From positions 62,001 through 126,000 of the forward strand of contig NZ_VUKF01000004.1 in NCBI RefSeq assembly GCF_009193185.1: 64,000 nucleotides of DNA, in the 5' to 3' direction. A program made the translations under genes and the position numbers. The notes under the pieces are model-generated. The model did no database searches, had not been told where the DNA came from, and was given only the letters and a program-made list of their open reading frames with translations. The stretch is from Georgenia thermotolerans. Lineage in GTDB: Bacteria > Actinomycetota > Actinomycetes > Actinomycetales > Actinomycetaceae. Shown piece after piece: positions 26,144 to 35,697 of the stretch; the first letter of the stretch is position 1; each line of letters begins with the position of its first letter.

Positions 26144-26181
26144 GCGGCCGCACACCGGACCCCCCTCCGGTGCGCGGCCGC
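26144..26181 (+). terminator. Rho-independent-like terminator hairpin
   Basis: A 16-bp stem (arms 26144-26159 and 26166-26181, one mismatch) closes on a short C-rich loop 23 bp after the stop codon of the acidic repeat protein gene. No T-run follows. Confidence 0.65.
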
Positions 26182-26212
26182 CTTCCTGTGCCGGCGCCGC
26201 CGTGCCCCCGCG

Positions 26213-26626
26213 CTATGCCGAGCCGGACTCCTCCGCGCCGACGACCGTCAGCGGGTACCCCTCCACGCCGCGGTGGACCAGCCGGGCCGAGAACCGGGTG
26301 AAGGACGCGTCGACGAACGCGAGGAGATCGGCCACCTGCACCCGGAAGCGCACGACCGGCAGGTGCCCGAGCCGAGCCGCGAGCGCCATGAGCTCGTCGG
26401 GGTCGCTCACGCCGTACTTCGCCCGGTCCAGGGCGTAGACGATGACGCTGTCGCCACCCCTCCACCGCCGGAGGTCGACGGCGAGGATCGCCCACCGTGT
26501 CCGGTCGAGTCCCGCGAGCTCGTACATGCCCGCGGGATCCTGGGCGTCGACGCCGTCGGCCGCGGCGGTGCCCCCGAAGTCGCCGTGGTGCACCCACGCC
26601 GACTGGGCGCCGTGCTGGTCACTCAC
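26213..26626 (-). CDS. Hypothetical protein, 137 aa
   Basis: The product contains MYELAGLDRTRWAILAVDLR, then SVIVYALDRAKYGVSDPDEL and a C-terminal strand-rich segment. It looks like a soluble alpha/beta protein. No motif or family is recognised. A GTG start follows a G-rich stretch (GGGGAGGGGG). It is convergent with the acidic repeat protein gene and 79 bp downstream of another hypothetical gene on the same strand. Confidence 0.6.
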   Translation of the reverse strand: MSDQHGAQSAWVHHGDFGGTAAADGVDAQDPAGMYELAGLDRTRWAILAVDLRRWRGGDSVIVYALDRAKYGVSDPDELMALAARLGHLPVVRFRVQVADLLAFVDASFTRFSARLVHRGVEGYPLTVVGAEESGSA

Positions 26627-26705
26627 CCCGTCCCCCTCCCCACTCCCACCAGCCTCTCCTGCGGGGAAACTCGGGACCGCCGTGACCGCGGGACGGCGCC
26701 GCCGC

Positions 26706-27062
26706 TCAGGCGGCCCGGGCGGGCGAGACGCCCGCCGCCCACGCCAGGGTGAGCGCCTCGTGCTGGGCGTCGGTCAGCTCCTCGCGGAAGGCCTCGGCGA
26801 GGACCGCCCAGCGGAACGCGACCCGCACGTCCTGGGGCAGGTCCGGCCGGGCTCCGCGTGCCGCCTCGTCCGCCGCCGCGAGCGCTGCGCCGTGCTGCCC
26901 GGCCACCAGGGCGCGGCGTCCGCCGTTGAACGCCTGGGGGAAGGCCGACCCCATCCGCAGCGTGGCGGCGGCGTGCGCGGCGCGGATGGCGTCGACGCCG
27001 GTGTCGGTGAGGTCGTCGAGCTGGGCGACGTGGTCGGCCAGGACGGTCTCGAAATCATTCAT
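26706..27062 (-). CDS. Hypothetical all-alpha protein, 118 aa
   Basis: The sequence is rich in Ala, Leu, Glu and Arg, with predicted amphipathic helices (FETVLADHVAQLDDLTDTGV, VRVAFRWAVLAEAFREEL). The ATG is preceded by GGGGAGAG. There is no recognised family and no signal peptide. It is divergent from the NRPS-like gene, separated by 404 bp that must contain both promoters. Confidence 0.6.
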   Translation of the reverse strand: MNDFETVLADHVAQLDDLTDTGVDAIRAAHAAATLRMGSAFPQAFNGGRRALVAGQHGAALAAADEAARGARPDLPQDVRVAFRWAVLAEAFREELTDAQHEALTLAWAAGVSPARAA

Positions 27063-27466
27063 GGCGGCTCTCCCCTCCTGTTGCTCCGGCCGCCGTCGTT
27101 GGCGGTCACGAGATGGAGCCCGATACCAGCGTCGAGCCGCGCGCCGGGTTCCACAAGGGGTTTGCCCGACCGGCTGTGGTCCGGCCGGTCCTCGGGGCCG
27201 CAACCGCCCTCCACCGGACGTCACGTCGGTCAAACCCTCGAGCGCTTGATCGGTCAGCTGCTGGAGTGATCCGGTCCGCGAGGGACGGGCCGATCGCGAA
27301 CCGCCCGCCACGAGCAGGGAGAGGTCTGGAGGGTGGGCGAGGATGACCTGCCGATTCACCCCATACCACCCCGGAGTTTCCACCGAGGATCATCCGGACG
27401 CCCGTCCACCGTCCCGTGGCAGCCCTGTTGGACTCGGTCCAAGCGCTGTTCCGCAGGGGGGAAGGC
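27063..27466. other. 404-bp divergent intergenic region
   Basis: It separates the alpha-helical hypothetical gene from the Pls/PosA-type operon. I see no gene, no clear stem-loop and no well-spaced -35/-10 pair on either strand. The region should hold two divergent promoters, which are not recognisable by eye. Confidence 0.5.
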
Positions 27467-30400
27467 ATGACGGACCTTCACGACGCGTCGGGCATCCTCG
27501 ACGACGAGCGGCAACGCGCGCCAACCGTCGCCCGAGCCACCCACGCGGGCGCCGGCACGGAGCGGCTCGCCCGCTTCCACCACTACTTCGAGCGCACCGT
27601 CGACGCCGTTCCCGCCGCGATCGCCCTGGAGTGCGACGGCCGGGCCCTGACCTACGCCGAGCTCGACGAGCAGGCCAACCGCCTCGCCAACCACCTCCTG
27701 ACCCGCGTGCTCCGGCCCGGAGCCCGCGTGGGCGTCATGATCGGCCGGTCGGTGGACATGTACGTGGCGCTCCTGGCGACCCTCAAGACCGGGGCGACGT
27801 TCGTGCCGATCGACCCCGGAGCGCCGGCCGACCGCGTGGCGTACATGGCGGAGGACGCCGCCCTCGACGTCGTCCTGTCCACGTCCGACCTCGCGGCCGT
27901 GAGCGACCACCTGCCGTGCCCGGCGCTGCACGTCGACCGTGCGGCCGCCCAGGTCCGGGCGGCCTCGCCCCAGCGGCCACAGGTGAGGATCGAGGGCGAC
28001 CCGGTCGCGTACATCATCTACACGTCCGGGTCGAGCGGGCGGCCCAAGGGCGTGGAGGTCTGCCAGTCCAGCATCTGCAACTACGTCCCCATGATCACGA
28101 GCGTGTACGACGTGCGGCCCACCGACCGCGTCTACCAGGGCATCACCATCTCCTTCGACTTCTCCATCGAAGAGATGTGGACCCCGTGGGCAGTGGGCGC
28201 CACGGTGGTGGCCGGCCCCACCGACGGACGGCGCATCGGCCCGGCGCTGGCGGACTTCCTCGAGGAGTCCGCGATCACGATGCTCTTCTGCGTCCCGACG
28301 GTGCTCGCCACCCTGGACCGCACGATCCCCTCCATCCGCACGGTGAACATGGGCGGCGAGGCGTGCCCGCCCGAGCTCGTCGAGCGGTGGGCCGGACCGG
28401 GCCGCCGCATCCTCAACACCTACGGCCCCACCGAGACGACGGTGACGTGCACATTGGCGGAGCTCGAGCCCGGCCAGCCCGTGACGATCGGGCGGCCGCT
28501 GCCCACCTACCGCGTCATCCTGCTCGACGAGGCACGCCGACCGGTGCCGGACGGCCAGGTCGGCGAGATCTGCGTGGGCGGTGTCGGCGTCGCCCGCGGG
28601 TACGTGGGCCGTCCGGACCTCACCGCCGAGAGGTTCATCCCCGACCCGGACCGGCCCGACGGGGCGCGCATCTACCGCACCGGCGACCTGGGGCGCGTGC
28701 TGCCCGACGGGCAGATCGAGTACCTCGGCCGGGCCGACAGCGAGGTGAAGGTCCGCGGCCACCGCATCGACCTGCAGGAGATCGAGAGCGTTCTCCTCGA
28801 GGACCCGGACGTCGTCGGCGCCGTGGTCAAGGTGCTCACCGCCCCCGGGGCCGCGGCGGAGCTGGCGGGATACGTGGTGCCCGCCGCCTCGGTCGCGGAC
28901 GTGAACGACCTCGTCCCGCGCCTGCACGGCACGCTGCGGGACAAGCTGCCCGGGTACATGGTGCCCGCCTACCTCGAGGTCGTGGACAGCATCCCGATGA
29001 TGATCAGCGGCAAGGCCGACCGGAAGGCCCTGCCCGACCCCGTCGGCCCCCGCCTCGTGAGCGGCGGCGTCGAGTACGTCGCGCCGGCGACCCCCACCGA
29101 GGAACGGGTCGCCGCGGCGTGGGAGACGGTGCTGCGCCTGGAGCCCGGCACGGTTTCCGTCACGGCGGACTTCTTCGACGACCTCGGCGGCCACTCCCTC
29201 CTCGCCGCCACCGCCGTCTCCCGGCTCCGGGCGGAGATCGGCGACTCCGGCCTGTCGATCGTCGACCTCTACTCGCACCCGACCATCCGCACGCTGGCCC
29301 GGCGCCAGGACGACCTCCTGTGCGAGCACGCCGCGGACGGTGCCGTGACCGCGGCGGCCCCGACGCGACCGGCGCCGCCGCGGGGCTGGCGCATCGCGCT
29401 CTTCGGCACCACCCAGGTGGCCTGGCTCTACACGGTGCTCGTCGTGTTCATGCTGCCGATCGCCGTCGTCTACAGCATCCACGGGGGCCAGCCCTCGCTG
29501 CTCATGGTCGCCCAGCTCGCGCTGACCTTTCCGGTCAGCTACCTGGTCGGGCGCTGGGTGCTGCCGCTGGCCACCGTCCGGGTGCTGTCCGCCGGGCTGC
29601 GCGAAGGCACCTACCCGCTGTGGGGCCAGGTACACCTGCGCGTGTGGGCGGCGTCGAAGGCCATGTCGCTCGCGCCGCTCAACATGCTCTCAGGCTCGCC
29701 GTGGGCGGCGCCCTACCTGCGCGCCGTCGGCGCCCGCGTGGGCGACGCCTGCCACATCGGCACCGACCAGGTCCCGCTCCCGCGATTCGTGCGGCTGGGC
29801 GAGGGCGCGACCGTCGGCTACGCCGTCCATCTCAACGCCTACGACCTCGCCGAGGGGGTCCTGACCCTCGGCCACATCGACATCGGGGCCGGCGCGATGG
29901 TCGGGGCCAACAGCGTCCTCCAGGGCCCCTGCGAGATCGGGGCCGGGGCGAGCCTGCGGGAGCAGTCGTTGCTCCAGGCCGGCCAGCACGTCCCCGAGGG
30001 GCAGACCTGGGCGGGATCGCCGGCCAAGGCGGCCGGGACCACCGCGGACCCGGTGCTCGAGCTCATGCGCGGCTGCCCCCTCGCGCCGCGGACCTGGCCG
30101 GCCCGGCTGCTGCCCGGCTTCGCCGTCGGGCTGGTCATCCTCGAGCTGATGCCGCTGGCGGCGCTCGTCCCGGTGGTCGCCCTCGTGTGGTGGGCCCTGC
30201 TGACCCACGGCCAGCTGGCCGGCCTGGCGGTCACGGCCGCGACCGGGCCGGTGTTCGTGGTCACCACGTGCGTGCTGGTCCTGGGCGTGCGCCGCCTGGC
30301 GCTGCCCGCGACGCCGGTGGGCGTGCACCACCTCCGCTCCCAGCTCGGCCTGGAGAAGTGGTTCGGCGACAAGCTCCTGGAGCTGAGCGTGGACCTGAAC

Positions 30401-31525
30401 AACACCATGTACTCCACGCTCTACACGCCCGTGTGGCTGCGTGCGCTCGGGGCGCGGGTGGGGCGGGGGGCAGAGGTCTCGACCATCGGCCACATCGACC
30501 CGGACCTGCTCACCCTCGAGGACGGCACCTTCGTGGCGGACATGGCGAGCGTGGGCAGCGCGACCTACTGCAACGGGCACGTGGCCCTGCGCGCCACGGA
30601 GGTCGGCGCCCGGGCCTTCGTCGGCAACGCGTCCTTCGTCCCGTCCGGGACGCACCTGGAGGAGGGCTCGCTCCTCGGCGTCCAGAGCGTGCCGCCGGCC
30701 ACGGGGGTGCCCCGCGGGACGAGCTGGCTCGGCTCGCCCGCGTTCTTCCTCCCGCGGCGGGAGATGTACGACGAGTTCACCGAGGCCCAGACCTACCGGC
30801 CCTCGCGCCGCCAGGTCCGCCGCCGGTACGTCATCGAGTTCTTCCGCGTCGTCGTGCCCGCGTCGGTGCTCTCCCTCTCGACGTTCGGCACCCTGTACAC
30901 GCTCACCTTCGTCGCCGCCTTCCTGACGACGCCGCCCACCGTGCTGCTGACCCCGCTCGTCGCGCTCACCTTCAGCCTCCTCGTCGTGCTGTTCGTCGCC
31001 GCCCTCAAGTGGTTGCTCGTGGGCCGGTACCGGCCCCGCGTCGAGCCGCTGTGGAGCGGGTTCGTGCGCCGCACCGAGCTCGTCACCGGCATCTACGAGG
31101 CGGCCGCCGTGCCCGCGCTGCTGGAGGCCCTGACCGGCACGCCGGTCCTGGGCCCGCTGCTGCGCCTGTTCGGCACGAAGGTCGGACGCCGCACCCTGGT
31201 GGAGAGCACCTACCTCTCGGAGTTCGACCTCGTCCGCATCAGCGACGACGTCGTCGTCGGCCCGCACGCCTCCCTGCAGACCCACCTCTTCGAGGACCGT
31301 GTCATGAAGATGTCCACGGTCACCCTGCGGGACCGCGCCAGCGTCGGCGGCCGCGCGGTGGTGCTCTACGACTCCGAGGTCGGCGTGGACGCCACGCTCG
31401 CCCCGCTCTCCCTGGTGATGAAGGGCGAGCGGCTGCCGCCCCGGACGGCCTGGTGCGGCATCCCGGCCCAGCCCGGCCGGCCCCGCCTCCGTCCGGGAGC
31501 GGACCGGGCGTTGGTGACACCGTGA
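27467..31525 (+). CDS. Pls/PosA-type single-module NRPS (A-T plus membrane/beta-helix C-terminal domain)
   Basis: The 1352-residue protein has one adenylation domain (about 40-535) with core motifs YIIYTSGSSGRPKGV, NTYGPTETT, YRTGDLGR and GKADRKALP, followed by a carrier domain with the phosphopantetheine Ser577 (DDLGGHSLLA). The remaining 750 residues alternate three pairs of membrane helices with three soluble hexapeptide-type (left-handed beta-helix) domains, the layout of poly-epsilon-lysine synthetase Pls (TIGR02353 class). It lacks condensation and thioesterase domains. The specificity-pocket Asp (FDFSIEEMW) and invariant Lys are kept, so it should activate an amino acid. The ATG at 27467 with GGGGGAAGG is preferred over the in-frame GTG at 27416. 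Confidence 0.92.
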   Translation: MTDLHDASGILDDERQRAPTVARATHAGAGTERLARFHHYFERTVDAVPAAIALECDGRALTYAELDEQANRLANHLLTRVLRPGARVGVMIGRSVDMYVALLATLKTGATFVPIDPGAPADRVAYMAEDAALDVVLSTSDLAAVSDHLPCPALHVDRAAAQVRAASPQRPQVRIEGDPVAYIIYTSGSSGRPKGVEVCQSSICNYVPMITSVYDVRPTDRVYQGITISFDFSIEEMWTPWAVGATVVAGPTDGRRIGPALADFLEESAITMLFCVPTVLATLDRTIPSIRTVNMGGEACPPELVERWAGPGRRILNTYGPTETTVTCTLAELEPGQPVTIGRPLPTYRVILLDEARRPVPDGQVGEICVGGVGVARGYVGRPDLTAERFIPDPDRPDGARIYRTGDLGRVLPDGQIEYLGRADSEVKVRGHRIDLQEIESVLLEDPDVVGAVVKVLTAPGAAAELAGYVVPAASVADVNDLVPRLHGTLRDKLPGYMVPAYLEVVDSIPMMISGKADRKALPDPVGPRLVSGGVEYVAPATPTEERVAAAWETVLRLEPGTVSVTADFFDDLGGHSLLAATAVSRLRAEIGDSGLSIVDLYSHPTIRTLARRQDDLLCEHAADGAVTAAAPTRPAPPRGWRIALFGTTQVAWLYTVLVVFMLPIAVVYSIHGGQPSLLMVAQLALTFPVSYLVGRWVLPLATVRVLSAGLREGTYPLWGQVHLRVWAASKAMSLAPLNMLSGSPWAAPYLRAVGARVGDACHIGTDQVPLPRFVRLGEGATVGYAVHLNAYDLAEGVLTLGHIDIGAGAMVGANSVLQGPCEIGAGASLREQSLLQAGQHVPEGQTWAGSPAKAAGTTADPVLELMRGCPLAPRTWPARLLPGFAVGLVILELMPLAALVPVVALVWWALLTHGQLAGLAVTAATGPVFVVTTCVLVLGVRRLALPATPVGVHHLRSQLGLEKWFGDKLLELSVDLNNTMYSTLYTPVWLRALGARVGRGAEVSTIGHIDPDLLTLEDGTFVADMASVGSATYCNGHVALRATEVGARAFVGNASFVPSGTHLEEGSLLGVQSVPPATGVPRGTSWLGSPAFFLPRREMYDEFTEAQTYRPSRRQVRRRYVIEFFRVVVPASVLSLSTFGTLYTLTFVAAFLTTPPTVLLTPLVALTFSLLVVLFVAALKWLLVGRYRPRVEPLWSGFVRRTELVTGIYEAAAVPALLEALTGTPVLGPLLRLFGTKVGRRTLVESTYLSEFDLVRISDDVVVGPHASLQTHLFEDRVMKMSTVTLRDRASVGGRAVVLYDSEVGVDATLAPLSLVMKGERLPPRTAWCGIPAQPGRPRLRPGADRALVTP

Positions 31526-32811
31526 CGGCGCCCGCGGGGCAGATGACCGCGCCCGTCCCGGCGGTGGACCTCCCGCACGCGTGCGAGCCGGCGACGCTGC
31601 GGCCGGTCGCCGCCCCACCGGTCGGGCGCGGGCGGCGGCTGATCGGCGTGGACGCGGCCCGCGGGGTCGCGCTGCTCGGGATGATGACGGTGCACATCCT
31701 CCCCCCGGCCACCGCCAAGGGGGACATGACGCTGCCGTGGATCCTGGCGTCCGGCAAGGCCGCGGCCCTGTTCGCGGTGCTGGCCGGGGTCGGCATCGCC
31801 TTCAGCGCCGGCCGCGAGCGGCTGCGCGGTCGGGGGCATGTGGCCGCGGCGGCGTCCCTGGCGGTGCGCGCGATCCTCATCGGCGCCGTCGGCCTGCTGG
31901 TGGGCCCGGTGGTCTTCTACGACGACGCCCGCGTGATCCTGCCCTACTACGCGGTGCTGTTCGTGCTGGCGATCCCGCTGCTCCGCCTCCGGGCGGGCGC
32001 CCTGGCCTGGCTGGCGGCGGCCGCGGTGGTGGTCATGCCGCTGGTCAGCCACCTGGTGCGGCGCGACCTGCCGGTGCCGCCGCTGGCCAACCCGGGGCTG
32101 GACCGGGTGCTGCACGACGGCGTGGGCCTGCTCACCGAGCTGTCCCTCACCGGGGTGTACCCGGCGCTGCCGTGGCTCGCGTACCTGTGCGTGGGCATGG
32201 CGGTGGGCCGCTCGCGGCTGACCTCCCGCGGCGTCGTCATCCGCCTCACCCTCGCCGGGGTGGTCGTGACGGCGGCGGCCAGCACCGCCTCGTACCTCGC
32301 GCTCGACGTCCTCGGCGGTCGCCCGGAGCTGGAGTCGGTGGCGCTGACGTCGATGACCGCCGGGGAGTACACGGACCTGCTCGTGTGGGGCGGGGAGGGC
32401 ACCACGCCCACCGACACCCTCTGGTGGCTCGCCGTGCTCGCCCCCCACACCTCCACGCCCGCCGACCTGGCGTTCACCATCGGCACGTCCCTGGTGGTGC
32501 TGGGCGTGGCCATCCTGCTGGGCCGGGTCGCGGCGACGGCGCTGACGCCGCTCACCCGGGCGGGCAGCATGCCGCTCACCCTCTACGTCGCCCACCTGCT
32601 CATGGTCGCCGCGCCGGTGACCACCGGCAGCGCGGTGGGCGACTACGCCGCCCAGGTCGCGATCCTCGTGACGTTCGCCCTCCTGTGGCGCCGCCGCTTC
32701 AGCCGCGGCCCCCTGGAGCACCTGGTGTGGTGGGCGACCAGCCGGACCAGGGCGTCCGTCCTGGCCGCTGCCGGCCCGCCCCCCGGGAGGCACGTGGCGA
32801 TGCGCACATGA
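31522..32811 (+). CDS. Multi-pass membrane acyltransferase-like protein (HGSNAT/DUF418 type)
   Basis: The 429-residue protein has about ten membrane helices. It starts with the motif RRLIGVDAARGVALLGMMTV, typical of heparan-alpha-glucosaminide N-acetyltransferase-like (DUF1624) and DUF418 membrane proteins. A C-terminal segment (AGSMPLTLYVAHLLMV) also matches that class. These proteins may transfer acyl groups across the membrane. Its GTG overlaps the NRPS stop (GTGA), so it could modify or export the NRPS product. Direct evidence of activity is lacking. Confidence 0.82.
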   Translation: MTAPAGQMTAPVPAVDLPHACEPATLRPVAAPPVGRGRRLIGVDAARGVALLGMMTVHILPPATAKGDMTLPWILASGKAAALFAVLAGVGIAFSAGRERLRGRGHVAAAASLAVRAILIGAVGLLVGPVVFYDDARVILPYYAVLFVLAIPLLRLRAGALAWLAAAAVVVMPLVSHLVRRDLPVPPLANPGLDRVLHDGVGLLTELSLTGVYPALPWLAYLCVGMAVGRSRLTSRGVVIRLTLAGVVVTAAASTASYLALDVLGGRPELESVALTSMTAGEYTDLLVWGGEGTTPTDTLWWLAVLAPHTSTPADLAFTIGTSLVVLGVAILLGRVAATALTPLTRAGSMPLTLYVAHLLMVAAPVTTGSAVGDYAAQVAILVTFALLWRRRFSRGPLEHLVWWATSRTRASVLAAAGPPPGRHVAMRT

Positions 32812-33467
32812 GCGGCGGACTGGCCCTGGTCTATCGCGGGCCCGCCTCGCTCCCGGGCTGCCCCGAGGCCGTCGCCCAGCTCCTGGAGCGCTCCGGGCGC
32901 TTCGACCGGGTGCGGTACGTGGGCCCGCACGCCGCCACGCCGCTGGGCGCCGCCGTCCTCGGCGGGGCCACCCTGTACGCCCAGCCCGGGGGCGGCGACC
33001 TGCGCCCGGCGTACCGCCGGCTGCGCCGCCACGCCGCCGCGGTGCGGGACTTCGTCGTCTCGGGCGGGCGGTACCTGGGCTTCTGCCTCGGGGCATACCT
33101 GGCCGGGCGGCCCGGCTTCGGGTTGCTGCCCGGCGACGCCGACCAGTACATCGCCTCCGACGGCGCCACGGTGCGCCACGCGGACGACACGATCGTGACC
33201 GTGCGGTGGCGGGGGCGGCCCCGTCAGGTGTTCTTCCAGGACGGGCCCTGCTTCCTGCTCGCGCCGGGCGGGGACGCCGTCGTGCTGGCCGAGTACGACA
33301 ACGGGCGGCCCGCCGCCGTCGTGGCCCGGTACGGCCGGGGCGTGGTCGGCGTCGTCGGCCCGCATCCCGAGGCGACGCCGGACTGGTTCACCGACGCCGG
33401 CCTGCCGGTGCCCCCGCCGGCCACCGACCTCGGCCTCGACCTCCTCGAGGCGGTGCTGTCGACGTGA
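32808..33467 (+). CDS. BPL-N / class I glutamine-amidotransferase-like protein
   Basis: The 219-residue protein matches the biotin-protein-ligase N-terminal-domain family: YRGPASLPGCPEAVAQLL, the nucleophile-elbow Cys in YLGFCLGAYLAG, and a His-Glu pair in GPHPEATPDW. Members resemble class I glutamine amidotransferases, and their substrates are unknown. It overlaps both neighbours by 4 nt within the NRPS operon, suggesting it alters the amino acid polymer or a precursor. That is inference. Confidence 0.82.
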   Translation: MSGGLALVYRGPASLPGCPEAVAQLLERSGRFDRVRYVGPHAATPLGAAVLGGATLYAQPGGGDLRPAYRRLRRHAAAVRDFVVSGGRYLGFCLGAYLAGRPGFGLLPGDADQYIASDGATVRHADDTIVTVRWRGRPRQVFFQDGPCFLLAPGGDAVVLAEYDNGRPAAVVARYGRGVVGVVGPHPEATPDWFTDAGLPVPPPATDLGLDLLEAVLST

Positions 33468-34237
33468 CGACCTGCCACGTGTGGTGGGCCGACGCGTCCA
33501 CGGCCCCCGCCCTCGGCGGTCTGCTGGACCGCGGCGAGCAGGCGCGCGCCGCCCGGCTGGACAGCCCCGACCGGCGCCGGTTCGTCACCGCCCACGCGCT
33601 CGCGCGGATCGTGCTCGCGAGCCCGACCGGGCTCCACCCGGCCGCGGTGCGCCTCGTCGCCCGCTGCCCCCGGTGCGGCGGCGCCCACGGCAAGCCCGCG
33701 CTCCCGGACCATCCGCGGCTGGCCTTCAGCATCTCCTCCTCCGGCCGGCGGGTCGTCGTCGCACTCGCCCAGGCCGCGGGCGTGGGCGTCGACGTCGAGC
33801 GCCTCGCCTCCGCGCGGGTGCTGGCCGCGGCGGTGGACGACGGCGCCACCGCCGCCGTGCTGGCCCCGGCCGAGCTCGCCGCGTACCAGGCGCTGCCCGA
33901 GAGGTCGCGGCACGGGGCCCTGCTGCGCTGGTGGACCCGCAAGGAGGCGATCCTCAAGGCCACGGGCGACGGGCTCGCCGTCGACCCGGCGGCGGTCGAG
34001 CTCAGCGCCCCGGGGGCGCCGCCCGCCCTCACCGGCTGGTCCGGGCCCGGCCCCGCCCCGCGGGTGCGGCTCGTCGACCTCGACGCCGGACCGGGGTACG
34101 CCGCGGCCCTGGCGGTCCTCGGGTCCGCGGACGTCTCCGTGGTCGAGCACGACGCCGGCCCGGTGCTGCGGGCGGCCGCCGCCGCCCGGCGGACGGGACC
34201 GGCGTCCGGCCGGCGTCCGCGGGACGGGCTGCGGTGA
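33464..34237 (+). CDS. 4'-phosphopantetheinyl transferase (Sfp type)
   Basis: The 257-residue protein has the two signature motifs of Sfp-type enzymes, GVGVDVERLAS and WWTRKEAILKATGDG, and a preceding N-terminal half of the pseudo-dimer fold. It would attach phosphopantetheine from CoA to Ser577 of the carrier domain encoded first in the same operon. The GTG overlaps the stop of the BPL-N-like gene. Co-transcription of a dedicated transferase supports a functional NRPS-like system rather than a relic. Confidence 0.9.
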   Translation: MTTCHVWWADASTAPALGGLLDRGEQARAARLDSPDRRRFVTAHALARIVLASPTGLHPAAVRLVARCPRCGGAHGKPALPDHPRLAFSISSSGRRVVVALAQAAGVGVDVERLASARVLAAAVDDGATAAVLAPAELAAYQALPERSRHGALLRWWTRKEAILKATGDGLAVDPAAVELSAPGAPPALTGWSGPGPAPRVRLVDLDAGPGYAAALAVLGSADVSVVEHDAGPVLRAAAAARRTGPASGRRPRDGLR

Positions 34238-34262
34238 GACGGGCCGTCGGAGGGGGACCGCG

Positions 34263-35687
34263 GTGCGGGCGGCCGAGGCGCGCGAGGCGCCCGTGAGGCG
34301 GGCGGCGGTGACGGCCCTCGCCGCGGTGCTGGCCGCCTGCACCGCCGCCGACGGCCCGGGCGACATCGACGCCGCGCCGTGGCCGAAGCCGCGCCCCGAC
34401 CGTCCGGTGGTCGAGCTCGAGCTCGACGTCGCCGACGACCTCCGGATCGTGACCGGCACCGAGCACGTGGTCTTCACTCCCGACCTGCCCGTCTGCGAGC
34501 TGGTCTTCCGCGCCTGGCCCAACAAGCCCGTCACCGCCCGCGCGGGCAACCGCCTGGAGGTCGAGACCGTCACCGTGGAGGGCCAGCGGTCGGCGTTCAC
34601 CGTCGCCGCGTCCGGCGCGCCGGACGGGGCGCCGGGCACCCTCGTGGAGGTGCCGCTGGCGTCCTGCGTCCCGGCGGGCACGCCGGTGCAGACCACGCTC
34701 ACCTTCACCCTGGACCTCGCCGAGGAGACGGACGAGCGGGTGGGGGTCGCCGCCGAGGAGCAGGTGGCCTGGTTCGGTTCCGCGTTCCCGCTGCTCGCCT
34801 GGGAGGCGGGCCGGGGCTGGGCGCGGGAGGAGGCCGTCGACGTGGCCGGCGAGATGGCCACCTCGGAGACCTTCGCCCTGCGGTCGCTGGAGGTGCGGGC
34901 GCCCGCGGGGCTGGAGGTGCTGGCCGCCGGCGCGACGCTCGGGCAGGTGCCGGCCGGCGAGGACGTCGTGCACCGCTTCACCGCCCCGGCGGTGCGGGAC
35001 CTCACCGTGACGGTCGGGCGCCTCGCCGTCGTCCACCGTGAGGTCGACGGCGTCCGGGTCCACGTCGGCGCCCCGGCCGGCACCACCACCTCGCCGGAGG
35101 CGTGGGCGGAGCAGGTCGAGGCCTCCCTGACGCGACTCACCGCGCAGCTCGGTCCGCTGCCGTACGCGGACCTGTGGGTGTCGGTCCTGCCCGGCACCAC
35201 GGAAGGGGTGGAGTTCCCCGGCGCGGTGCAGATGGGTGACACCGACCCGCGGGAGGACGCCTGGCTCGTCACCCACGAGCTGGCCCACATGTGGTTCTAC
35301 GGCCTGGTCGGCAACAACCAGGCCCGCGACCCGTGGCTGGACGAGTCGCTCGCCTCGTTCGTCCAGCAGGTGGTCGACGACCCGGACCGCGACCCCGACC
35401 CGGGGGAACCGGGGCGGCTGGCGACCCAGGTCGGTCGCCCCATGACGCACTGGACCGAGTTCGACCACCCCTCCGCCGCGTACGTGCGAGCGGTGTACGT
35501 CGAGGGCGCCGACGCACTGCTGCGGGCGCGCCGGCGCGCCGGGGCGGAGCCGTTCGACGCCGCCCTGCGCGTCTACCTGCGGGACAACGGCCACCGGGTG
35601 GCCGCCCCCGACGACCTCGCGCGGGCGTTCGGGCACCTGCCCACCGTGCTGGAGGAGCTGCGCGCGGCCGGGGCCCTCCCGCAGTGA
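34263..35687 (+). CDS. Lipoprotein M1-family zinc metallopeptidase
   Basis: The 474-residue protein begins with a lipoprotein signal peptide (AAVTALAAVLAACTAADGPG; lipobox LAAC) and contains the gluzincin motif HELAHMW followed by the third zinc-ligand Glu in DPWLDESLAS. The N-terminal half is the beta-rich saddle domain of M1 enzymes. It would sit outside the plasma membrane and trim peptides. Beginning 25 bp after the phosphopantetheinyl transferase stop, it is the last gene of the NRPS operon and could process the secreted product or protect the cell from it. Confidence 0.88.
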   Translation: MRAAEAREAPVRRAAVTALAAVLAACTAADGPGDIDAAPWPKPRPDRPVVELELDVADDLRIVTGTEHVVFTPDLPVCELVFRAWPNKPVTARAGNRLEVETVTVEGQRSAFTVAASGAPDGAPGTLVEVPLASCVPAGTPVQTTLTFTLDLAEETDERVGVAAEEQVAWFGSAFPLLAWEAGRGWAREEAVDVAGEMATSETFALRSLEVRAPAGLEVLAAGATLGQVPAGEDVVHRFTAPAVRDLTVTVGRLAVVHREVDGVRVHVGAPAGTTTSPEAWAEQVEASLTRLTAQLGPLPYADLWVSVLPGTTEGVEFPGAVQMGDTDPREDAWLVTHELAHMWFYGLVGNNQARDPWLDESLASFVQQVVDDPDRDPDPGEPGRLATQVGRPMTHWTEFDHPSAAYVRAVYVEGADALLRARRRAGAEPFDAALRVYLRDNGHRVAAPDDLARAFGHLPTVLEELRAAGALPQ

Positions 35688-35697
35688 GGGTGCCGGG

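Noticed and set aside
27416-27466. GTG at 27416 as start of the Pls/PosA-type synthetase
   Set aside because: It lacks a ribosome binding site, whereas the ATG at 27467 has GGGGGAAGG directly upstream. The extra 17 residues show no family match.
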